Shown: positions 35,285 to 43,800 of the stretch, piece after piece
Layout of the letters: each line of letters opens with the position of its first letter
Position numbering within the stretch: the stretch's first letter is position 1
NCBI RefSeq assembly: GCF_030548175.1
Contig: NZ_JAUORX010000001.1
Span: 434,001-498,000 of the forward strand
Source: Cognatishimia sp. 1_MG-2023
GTDB taxonomy: Bacteria > Pseudomonadota > Alphaproteobacteria > Rhodobacterales > Rhodobacteraceae
Direction of reading: 5' to 3'
Length of the DNA stretch: 64,000 bases
Position numbers and translations under genes: made by a program
The notes under the pieces: generated by a model
What the model was told of the DNA's origin: nothing
Seen by the model: the letters and a program-made list of their open reading frames with translations, nothing else
Databases searched by the model: none

Positions 35285-35842
35285 ATGAATGAGTCCCCTG
35301 CTTTGGAACAAGAGCCACGCGCTTTGCAGCACCACGAAACCGTATCCGCGACGGAGCCCGATTGGTCGCGGGAAGACATTCGTGCGTTTTGGGACCCGGG
35401 CCCAAAGTTGCTGCGCTCTATCCGCCGGTATCAAAAAGCTCAGGTGGTTGGGGGATTTTTGGGGCGACTGGCGTCAAAATACTGGGTGCTGAACCATCGG
35501 TTCTGGTCTGTTATCACGCAGTGCGAAATCCATTTGCATACGTCCATCGAGGGTGGCTTACGCCTGCCCCATCCGAACGGAGTTGTCATTCATCAACATT
35601 GCAAGATTGGGCCAAACTGCTTGATTTTCCAACAAGTTACATTGGCGGATATTGTCGAATTGGATGGTCACGTTGATATTGGCGCGGGTGCGAAAATCCT
35701 AGGCCCCGTTACAATCGGAAAGCACGCACAGATCGGGGCAAATGCGGTAGTTACTGCAGATATTGGCGACTACGAAACGGCCGTTGGTATTCCTGCACGC
35801 GTGATTGCGAAAGCTGTTGTTTCGGGTAGCAGCAAAGAGTGA
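35285..35842 (+). CDS. Serine O-acetyltransferase-like hexapeptide acyltransferase
   Basis: The protein has 185 residues. The C-terminal half is a left-handed beta-helix of hexapeptide repeats (PHPNGVVIHQHCKIGPNCLI and VDIGAGAKILGPVTIGKHAQ, then IGANAVVTADI), with the IPARVI end typical of CysE-type enzymes. The position inside a glycan locus and the pairing with a WecG-type transferase suggest it acetylates a sugar rather than serine. Its acceptor is not visible. Confidence 0.82.
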   Translation: MNESPALEQEPRALQHHETVSATEPDWSREDIRAFWDPGPKLLRSIRRYQKAQVVGGFLGRLASKYWVLNHRFWSVITQCEIHLHTSIEGGLRLPHPNGVVIHQHCKIGPNCLIFQQVTLADIVELDGHVDIGAGAKILGPVTIGKHAQIGANAVVTADIGDYETAVGIPARVIAKAVVSGSSKE

Positions 35843-35845
35843 GGG

Positions 35846-37357
35846 CTAGATCACCGGTTCTCGGGTCTTCGCCAACACACCACTATTTTCCAGCGGCACT
35901 TTATCGGTAGATTTCAACGACAAGAACTCTTCGCGTTGTTGGATGATACGCTCTGAATACCCAAGCAATGCGCCAGCCAGAAGCCATGTTAATGGCGTCA
36001 GCGTGGCGTTGGGTAAAAGGTCTACAATGTTGAGCGCTAAGACTAATGCAATCCCGCCCGTAATCGGGGAAAGTGCGTGTTCTTCGATGCGATCAGTCAA
36101 AACACGACGCACCGGAATAGCAACCGACGCCTGTTGACGACGCTTCTTATATACAACGCGTTTTGTACCAGAGGCGACATAGGCCAATAGGAATATGGGT
36201 AAGGCCAGCAACCCAAATTCAGCCAAGAAGCCGACCCAGCCAAAAACACCTAGCGTGATGACCCAACGTCCATCAGACACCGTCATGATGGTTCCTGAAA
36301 TGGGATCGTGGATGTGATTGCGGCCCCAAGACCCCCAACCAAACAGGGGTTTCTCTCGGGCGCGCTCCATCAGGATGTTTTCGTTATCAAACCTGAATTT
36401 AAGAGATCCGGCGCGGTCTTCGCTTGCGGCAGCTGCGAGGGAAAGAATTTGTGCCTCTGGCACCAATTGCGCGCCTTTCATCACCGGGTAGCCAATGGAA
36501 AGCATCGCCAACAGCACCGCGACCTGGAGCTGAACGCGCCACGAACTCATGACGACCACACTGATAACAACGGCGCCATATAGTACCGGGCTAAGGGTTT
36601 TGTTGAGCACCAAAACCACCGCTAAGAACAAAGCGGCGGCAAAAGCCCAAATCCGAATTTTACCCTTTTCATTTTTCCACAGGATAATCGCGGCAGACAG
36701 GGTCATCATTGCCAGCATCGCGGCCCAGATGCCGTGAGATAGGAAAACGAGGGATCGGAACCCGCCGCTACGAATGGCTTGCTCAAAGCTATGCTGGAAG
36801 AAGCCATAGACCCACGTATTGATCTGTGGGCTAAGGCGCACTTCGAGCAACATAGGGAAGCCATAGGCAACGCCTGCGATCATCATTGCGATCAGAAGAT
36901 CGCGTAGGTCTTCTTTGGTATTCAACAATTGGCGGGCCAGCAGGTAGCTGATCAACAGGATCGCTTGGTTGATAACCAATGCGACAACGTCCATCAGATG
37001 CAATCCGCGTAAACCTCCAGTCGCGAAGATCACCGGTTCTGGGTTGGTTAATACTGTGAAGACTGGGCAGAAGACAAAGGTCAGCGTCAGGACTTTGCCG
37101 ATCGTCGAACGCGGCAATAGTTCTAGCTTAGGTCGTACCATCACCATGACAATGATCAGTGCCATGACGTTTGGGAGTGTCAATTTACTGAGTGGCGGCA
37201 TCAATGGGAAATCAAATGCCGTCGGATGCGGTGGTAGTAGCAAGTAACCACCCAATAGCGACCAGACCAGCGCACGCCCCGGAGGCAGCAGCCGAAACAG
37301 GGCCACCATCACCAGTGGCCATGCGGCCAATACGAGAAAGGCAATGCTGTTGGGCAT
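35846..37357 (-). CDS. O-antigen ligase/Wzy-like polymerase membrane protein
   Basis: The protein has about 503 residues and roughly eleven or twelve membrane segments. A large outer loop carries FGWGSWGRNHIHDP, which resembles the conserved G-x-G-x-G region of WaaL/Wzy-type proteins. These enzymes polymerise or ligate polyprenyl-linked oligosaccharides on the outer face of the membrane. With Wzx, Wzz and a priming transferase nearby it is the best candidate polymerase here. The ATG at 37357 starts MPNSIAFLVLAAW directly at the first helix; the longer frame from 37462 is less likely. Confidence 0.78.
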   Translation of the reverse strand: MPNSIAFLVLAAWPLVMVALFRLLPPGRALVWSLLGGYLLLPPHPTAFDFPLMPPLSKLTLPNVMALIIVMVMVRPKLELLPRSTIGKVLTLTFVFCPVFTVLTNPEPVIFATGGLRGLHLMDVVALVINQAILLISYLLARQLLNTKEDLRDLLIAMMIAGVAYGFPMLLEVRLSPQINTWVYGFFQHSFEQAIRSGGFRSLVFLSHGIWAAMLAMMTLSAAIILWKNEKGKIRIWAFAAALFLAVVLVLNKTLSPVLYGAVVISVVVMSSWRVQLQVAVLLAMLSIGYPVMKGAQLVPEAQILSLAAAASEDRAGSLKFRFDNENILMERAREKPLFGWGSWGRNHIHDPISGTIMTVSDGRWVITLGVFGWVGFLAEFGLLALPIFLLAYVASGTKRVVYKKRRQQASVAIPVRRVLTDRIEEHALSPITGGIALVLALNIVDLLPNATLTPLTWLLAGALLGYSERIIQQREEFLSLKSTDKVPLENSGVLAKTREPVI

Positions 37358-37506
37358 TCTGCCATCAGTCCTTGTGTTTCTGCATCTACCAAAGCCAACA
37401 CCCACATTCCAGATTAGGAACGCAGGCGCGACTCGGTGAAAGTCTGAAACAGTATGTAGCAAGGAAACGCGCCGATTTCATGGCGGTGTTTCAATATATC
37501 TTTTGG

Positions 37507-38172
37507 TTAACGACCCTTGGCCAGGAAAACCACACCGACAGTTCGCATCATGATTGAGATGTCGGACGCAAAGGTGATCTCGCTGTCATAAAGGTTGTCG
37601 TAGAACGCACGCTGCGCAAAGCTTGCTTCGTTGCGTTCTGACACCTGCCAAAGGCCGGTGATACCTGGGCGCATATTGTAGTACGCCTCGCCCGGATAAA
37701 TTTCTTTTTGGCACGTCATAATAGGACGCGGGCCAACCAATGACATGTTGCCAGTTAGAACGTTCCAGAGCTGAGGCAATTCGTCCAAAGAGGTTTTGCG
37801 GATGAAGCTGCCGATAGGCGTGATGCGCGGATCAAACTGAAGCTTTTGCATCAGGTCCCACTCGCGGCGGGCTTCGGCATTTTCGGATAGGTATTTCGTG
37901 AGCTGACGGTCCGCATCAGGAACCATGCTGCGCAGCTTAATCATCAAGAATTCACGACCGTTGTGGCCAACACGCTTCTGCAAGTAAAACGGAGACTTCC
38001 CGTCCATAGCAACCACGACAGCCAAAAGGCTAACGACAATAAGAACTGGCACTGCCAGCAGGGTCACAACACATAGGTCAAACAAACGCTTCGCAAAGCG
38101 TCGATACAGTCCGGGGGCCGAACTCTCACCACGCTGACCCAGCGCGATTTCGCGCCGATCAAAATAAGCCAT
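37507..38172 (-). CDS. Polyprenyl-phosphate sugar-1-phosphate transferase (priming enzyme)
   Basis: The protein has 221 residues and one N-terminal membrane segment (about 27-55). The bacterial sugar transferase domain follows, with LRSMVPDAD, the RKTSLDELPQLWNVL motif, MSLVGPRP and the C-terminal RPGITGLWQVS. The enzyme starts glycan assembly by linking a hexose-1-phosphate to undecaprenyl phosphate (ExoY/WbaP/WcaJ type). A long AT-rich leader of about 500 bases precedes it, so it is probably a regulated first gene. Confidence 0.92.
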   Translation of the reverse strand: MAYFDRREIALGQRGESSAPGLYRRFAKRLFDLCVVTLLAVPVLIVVSLLAVVVAMDGKSPFYLQKRVGHNGREFLMIKLRSMVPDADRQLTKYLSENAEARREWDLMQKLQFDPRITPIGSFIRKTSLDELPQLWNVLTGNMSLVGPRPIMTCQKEIYPGEAYYNMRPGITGLWQVSERNEASFAQRAFYDNLYDSEITFASDISIMMRTVGVVFLAKGR

Positions 38173-38681
38173 CCCATTTCCTTTTCCCGAAACAGACAAC
38201 AAAACTCCCTCTACGACGCAGAATGCGCAGTATTATCCCTGAGGTTTCTGGAAGGTCTCTCGTCCTGACCGTTGCCCCCGATTGCTGAACTCCTTCAGCA
38301 GCGGACGAGTAGTTCCGTCTAATGTTTTGCTAAATGCTTCCTAGTAACTTTCAGACTCACAATATCAAATGTGGCGAAAATCGTCCAGAAAAATGCCACA
38401 CACGCATAGGTGTAATGCGTTGGTTTCAAAGGATTTTTCCAATAATGCGGTAAAATTCCGCACATTATTGTCATAATTCCGGCAAAATATCCAAATCTAA
38501 GTTGGCTAAATTGAAAGAATAATTAGCTTTTAGTGGTGATTGTTTCCAAATCAAGGGTTTGAACTGTTTCCCTTAGGTCATCAATACCGCGAAATCAGAA
38601 GAATTCTTTAAAACCGAAGGAGAACAGCCGGTTGAGTTCTCTTGATGCGGGTAATTTGATTCGCTTTTGTCATTTAGATAA
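38173..38681. other. Long non-coding leader upstream of the priming transferase gene
   Basis: These roughly 510 bases have no credible gene. They are AT-rich in the distal half and contain nested palindromes (separate entry). The region must hold the promoter of the priming transferase on the minus strand and probably a regulated 5' leader. Confidence 0.6.
38440..38470. repeat. Nested palindrome in the leader region
   Basis: TGCGG-TAAAATT-CCGCA (38446-38462) is a perfect 5-bp inverted repeat. It is embedded in a longer imperfect one whose outer arms are CAATAATG (38440-38447) and CATTATTG (38463-38470). This is a good candidate for a regulator-binding site controlling the priming transferase. 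Confidence 0.5.
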
Positions 38682-38711
38682 AACAAAAAAAGGCGCCAAT
38701 AAGGCGCCTTT
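38682..38711 (-). terminator. Terminator of the PKS-NRPS-Wzz operon
   Basis: AAAGGCGCC (38689-38697) pairs with GGCGCCTTT (38703-38711). On the minus strand the stem is followed by a long T-run. It lies 22 bases after the wzz stop. Confidence 0.85.
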
Positions 38712-38733
38712 GAGTCTAAGTATGATGTCCGCC

Positions 38734-40008
38734 TTACCGGCCAGATACCATGGCCAGCACGATCAGCACAGCAATCGCAAAAACAGCCAAACCAATGATC
38801 CAGAAGACGCGGCGCCATGCGCGCTCGCTGGCAACATGAACGTTCGGAATTACGGCAACGGCTCGCAATCCGAGGTGCCGTTCGAGCTGACCTTCGGTAC
38901 GAATGATTGGGTTCCGCATCTCTAAGAATGCGACCAAAGCGATACCTGCGAGACCAGCCAAAATACATCCCATTAAGGCAATCCGTTTACGGTTTGGCGC
39001 TATTGGATTTTCCGGGATAATGGCGGTTTCAAGTATGCGAAAGCTCTCACCCTGTTGGCTTGCCTGTAGCATCAAACTCATTTCGGCTTCGGCCTGATTT
39101 CGCGTAATGATGCGATACTGATCCGTAAGTTTTTGTAGCTCGCGTTCAAGTCCGCTGAGTTCACGCTCAACCTCTGGCGCGCCTTGCACCAGTGAATTGA
39201 TTGCATTGATACGACCTGTCAAAAGGTCACGCTGCCGTTCCGCTTGCGCAATTCTATTTGTGAAAACTGTGTTCCGAGTTCCTCGGTTTCCAGTGTTCAA
39301 TTCGATCAATTCGCGATCAATTTTCAGCTTGTCTTGAAGCAAGATGGCGAGCTGATCACGTTGACCTGATAGACCACCGGAGAGCGTATCGAAGTTGGCT
39401 CTTTTGAAATCAGAAATACGGGTTTCTAAAGAGGAGATTGCGCCACCAAGGCGTGCTTCTTCGCTTTCGAAAAAAGCCAAAGTTTCGCTGGCCCGCTCTG
39501 ATCGGCTATTGCGGTTTTCATCTAAAACGTTGCTAACCAAAGTATTAGCTACCCGTGCTGCGACTTCTGGATCGCCGAGGCGAACAGTGATGTTCAAAGC
39601 CGTCGGGATAATGTCTGGGCGCCAGGCCAATGCTGGGTCTGCAACGCGGCTGACTTGTGCTGATTGACGCAATGCGACCACTTTGTCGTTGTCCGTCATG
39701 TCAGGCAATTCCGCAAAAAGGTTTTCGCGGCTGATAATGGCCAAAAGGTTGTTTCGTGACATCACGCGTTGCTCGATAATTTGCAACTGCTGCAATGTCT
39801 GGGCATTCACAGAGGAACCTGCTGCGACGGACTGTGCTTGGACCTGTGGTTGCTCAATTTGGATAACCGCGGTCGTCTCGTATTCGCGAGGCAGGCTAAG
39901 CGCGTAAAAAAGCGAGGCTGCGACACCAAGAGCCACAACCAATGCCAAAAGCACAATATGGCGCAGAATTGCGCCAATGATTTCTTCGAGTGTGGCAAGC
40001 CTATTCAT
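38734..40008 (-). CDS. Wzz-type polysaccharide chain-length/export protein (PCP family)
   Basis: The protein has 424 residues. A membrane segment (about 18-38) is followed by a long periplasmic coiled-coil region. The Pro-rich motif IPENPIAPNRKRIALMG leads into a second membrane segment (about 340-358), and a third is at the extreme C-terminus. There is no attached kinase domain. PCP proteins set chain length and help export of Wzy-made polysaccharides. It is the last gene of the operon beginning with the polyketide synthase, 86 bases after the phosphopantetheinyl transferase, and is followed by a terminator. Confidence 0.9.
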   Translation of the reverse strand: MNRLATLEEIIGAILRHIVLLALVVALGVAASLFYALSLPREYETTAVIQIEQPQVQAQSVAAGSSVNAQTLQQLQIIEQRVMSRNNLLAIISRENLFAELPDMTDNDKVVALRQSAQVSRVADPALAWRPDIIPTALNITVRLGDPEVAARVANTLVSNVLDENRNSRSERASETLAFFESEEARLGGAISSLETRISDFKRANFDTLSGGLSGQRDQLAILLQDKLKIDRELIELNTGNRGTRNTVFTNRIAQAERQRDLLTGRINAINSLVQGAPEVERELSGLERELQKLTDQYRIITRNQAEAEMSLMLQASQQGESFRILETAIIPENPIAPNRKRIALMGCILAGLAGIALVAFLEMRNPIIRTEGQLERHLGLRAVAVIPNVHVASERAWRRVFWIIGLAVFAIAVLIVLAMVSGR

Positions 40009-40094
40009 CGTATCTGCTCAATTTCCTATGCCCATTCTGGGCGCCGTGTCTTTATTTGCAATTACCTCAACCACTCTATGCCAAGGCAATGTGT

Positions 40095-40820
40095 TCATCC
40101 CATGACCGAATTTGGATAATCCGTATCTGTTTCAAAGCCCTCTGTCAGATGGCAAAGGCTAAGGATTTGTTCGCCAACATGGGTGGTCAAACCCTTGAAC
40201 ATGGTTCCCTTAGGGAAATGCGACACATCTTGCATCAGGCGTGCGTCAAACCGGCCCTGCTTATCGAATACCAGCGACAAAGCATGAAAATCGAACATTT
40301 CATGGCTGATCGCATACTGGCATTTGTAGATTGCCTCTTTGGCGCTAAAGAAACGGCGTGCAACCAATCCACGTGACTGGAAGGGCAGCTGGCGCAGCCA
40401 TGCAAGCTCTTCTGGGCGGCAAATTTCACTGTAAATCTCTGCTTCGATGGGCAGTGCTGGCTCAATGTCGATCCCAATTGAACGATACCGCTCGCGATCG
40501 GCCGCGACTGCGATGCATGCCTTGTCGTCGTGCGAGATGCTACCAACGATGGCGCGTGGCCAAATTGGTGCGCGATCTTCGCCCATCGGAATAGCGGCTG
40601 GTGCCCGCCCTAAAGCTAACAGTGCTTTGCGTGCAGCTGCGCGGCCTGCTGTGAATTCTTCGCGACGTTGTGGTTGCGCATTAACAATGGCTTGCTCTTC
40701 TGCGGGCCAAAGTGGGTCAGAGTTGGTCGCGGGCGACGTCACCGCAACTGCCACGCCCGAGGATACGAGGGAACGTGCGGCCATTTCCAACATTGAGAGT
40801 CTTCGCATTTGAATAGTCAT
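40095..40820 (-). CDS. 4'-phosphopantetheinyl transferase (Sfp/EntD type)
   Basis: The protein has 241 residues. The family motifs are IVGSISHDDKACIAV, GIDIEP (magnesium-binding Asp) and FFSAKEAIYKCQY. The enzyme transfers phosphopantetheine from CoA to the serine of carrier domains, here presumably Ser1459 of the NRPS and Ser1796 of the PKS. Its start codon overlaps the NRPS stop (ATGA), so carrier activation is translated together with the synthetases. Confidence 0.93.
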   Translation of the reverse strand: MTIQMRRLSMLEMAARSLVSSGVAVAVTSPATNSDPLWPAEEQAIVNAQPQRREEFTAGRAAARKALLALGRAPAAIPMGEDRAPIWPRAIVGSISHDDKACIAVAADRERYRSIGIDIEPALPIEAEIYSEICRPEELAWLRQLPFQSRGLVARRFFSAKEAIYKCQYAISHEMFDFHALSLVFDKQGRFDARLMQDVSHFPKGTMFKGLTTHVGEQILSLCHLTEGFETDTDYPNSVMG

Positions 40821-43800
40821 CCGTTTTTCTCCCGACGGCGCGCACGCATGGCGCGCCGCTTTGACATGGCTTCTTGGCGCGAAGGCGCTGTTGAAGCTTT
40901 GGGTTGGTCTTGCCCCGCTGCCGGTTGGACCGGCGACGATTGAGGGCCCCCGCCCCCGAGTGCTTCGATCCGGTCGACAAGCGCTGCCAGTTTTGGAAAG
41001 CGGAAGATGTCGGTAATCGAAACTTTATTGTGCCCAAGTGTGTCGCGAATTTCGCGATGGGCTTGAACGGCCAAAAGGCTATGACCGCCGAGATCGAAGA
41101 AACTGTCAGAACCACTGATGCCCTGCACGCCTAATATGCGTGACCAGATTTCGGTAATTTGTTTCGTGACTTCAGATGCTTGCTGCGCGTGTTCGACTGG
41201 CGAAACAACACGTTTTTGCGGCTTAGGAAGCGCTTTTCGATCGACCTTTTTGTTCGGTGTCAAAGGGAAGCTTTCCAATGTCACAAAGTGGCTGGGCACC
41301 ATGTAATCCGGCAAGTGTTCCGCCAAATGCTTTCGCATTTGCTCTTCGATCGCTGTGCCGCGTAGGTATGCAACGAGGCGGGTGTCGCCCGGTGTGTCCT
41401 CCCGCGGGATGACGACGGCTTGCGAGATGTCTGGCATCTCCTCTAAGCGGCTTTCAATTTCGCCAAGCTCAATTCGGTATCCACGGAGTTTGACCTGGTT
41501 ATCAGCCCGGCCAATGAAATCGAGCCCGCCATCAAGTCGCGCCCGAACCAGATCACCGGTTCGATAGAGGCGGTCACCGCCGTGTTCAAACGGGTTCTGA
41601 ATAAAGCGCTCTGCTGTAAGTTCGGGCCGGTTCCAATACCCACGTGCGACGCCTTCGCCACCGATAAAGAGCTCGCCCGCGATCCCCATTGGCACGGGCT
41701 GCAATTGGTCATCCAGAACGAAAAGCGATGTATTCGCAATAGGTTGCCCAATATTAACTACGCCATCTCTGGATTTAGCAACTGCAGTAGACGACCAAAT
41801 TGTCGTCTCGGTTGGACCATACATATTGGTGACGGATGCGCCGGTTACAGCGTTCAAATCCGCAACCAATGCACCTGAAAGCGCTTCGCCGCCAATCATC
41901 AAGTGATCTACCTGACCAAGTGCAATCGCGGCTTCTTGGTTCATCGTTAGCATACGCGCCATCGAAGGGGTACACTGCAAATGGGTCGCCTTATGGCGAA
42001 TGATTTGACCGGCAATTGATACGTCGCTTTCGGCTACGCCACCGGTCTGATTGGACAATTCCAAGACCCGAGCGAGTGGCTTTAGCCCCTCCAACACAAC
42101 GGGTGTCGGGATGCCGTAATCAATCAAGCATGCAATTTCGGTTACGCCGATGCGCTTCAAGCTTTCGACACGCTGAACGCATTCATCCACTGTGCCAAAC
42201 AGGCCGGAATCCTCAAAGTACCGCAAGAATGCGAAGTCTAGGATGCCTTCCATTTCGTCTTCATTCAGGCTGCCGAGATCCAATTCAAATGGGTTTTTAA
42301 CGCCCTCTGGCTTTTTAAAGGCAGGGAAAGCCCAAGCATATTGTTTGATCAAACCCGCAGCTGAACGCAGGTAATCTTTCATCGGTTCACGCGCGATTTC
42401 ACGCACGCTTTCACGGTCATCACCGACAAAGGAATGCAACATCAGCGTGACTTGGAAGTCAGCCGGGTTGAACCCAGATTCGCGCAGCGCCTCGTGATAT
42501 AGCTTAATCTTATCAGCAACTTCGTCCACACTTTGCCCTAGAAGGTGCGTTAGAACATTGGTGCCATTACGGCCCGCTTCTTTCCACGTTTCTGGGTTTC
42601 CTGCGGTCGTCACCCAAAGCGCAGGTTCAGAAGAAACCGGACGTGGCTGTGTAATGACGGGCAGCATCGAGCCATCTTGGCGCGCGAACTCTACCGGCTC
42701 GCCCTTCCACAGTTTACGCAGGTCTTTGATTTGTTCGAACATCGCTGGTTTATTCGCAGGCGGCGTGTTCTCTGGCCGTAAAACAAAGTCATCCGGCTGC
42801 CAGCCGCTTGCAATCGCAAGACCTGCTTTGCCGTTGGTTAAATTATCAATAACTGCCCATTCTTCGGCAATACGCGCCGTATGGTGCAGCGGCGCGACGC
42901 AACTGCCTGCACGCACGCCGATATTCTTGGTTAGGCCAGCGACCGCAGCGCCGGTGACTGAAGGGTTCGGATATGGGCCGCCAAACGCGTGGAAGTGGCG
43001 CTCTGGTGTCCAAACGGCGCAGAAGCCGTTGTCATCCGCGAATTTCGCGCCTTCGAGCAGAAGTTTGTATTTGTCTGGCCCGGCGCCATCGTCATTGCCC
43101 CAATAGTACAGGCTGAAATCCATACCAGATTCACTGGTGCCGACCGGGCCGTTTGAAATTTGGGTCGCGCTTTCGTCGCCTGAGATCACCAGTTTGAAAC
43201 CGCGAGCCAACGTATAGAAAAGCTCTAGCACCGAAATATCAAACGATAAGCTGGTGACGGCAAGCCATGTGCTTGGGCCATCGCGTTGGATACGGCTATC
43301 CATCCCGGCAAAGAAGTTCGAAACATTGCGGTGTTCGAGCATTACGCCTTTGGGGCGGCCAGTGGAACCAGAAGTAAAGATCAAATAGGCCAAGTCTTGG
43401 CCCGTAGCACCGCCATCGACAAGATCCGTTGATGCAGCAGAAATTGCTATTTCCTTATCAATTTCAACAAGCTGCGCGTCCGTTTTAGGTAGTTCAGATG
43501 CGATTCCAGACTGCGTTAGAATGAACTTCGTCGCGCTGTCTTCGATATACATGGCGATGCGATCCGCCGGGAATGACGGATCAAGCGGCAGATATGCTGC
43601 GCCTGCTTTCATTACCGCAATGCAGGCCACAACCAGATCAAGCGAACGTTTACAGTGTACGCCGACGACGTTGCCTTTGGTGACGCCGATGGATTGTAGG
43701 TGACGCGCGGTTTGGTTTGCCCGCTCTTCTAGCTGGCTGTAGGTCAATGTCGCATGTTCAAAGACAACCGCCACGGCATCTGGTGTTTCGGCAGCCTGAA

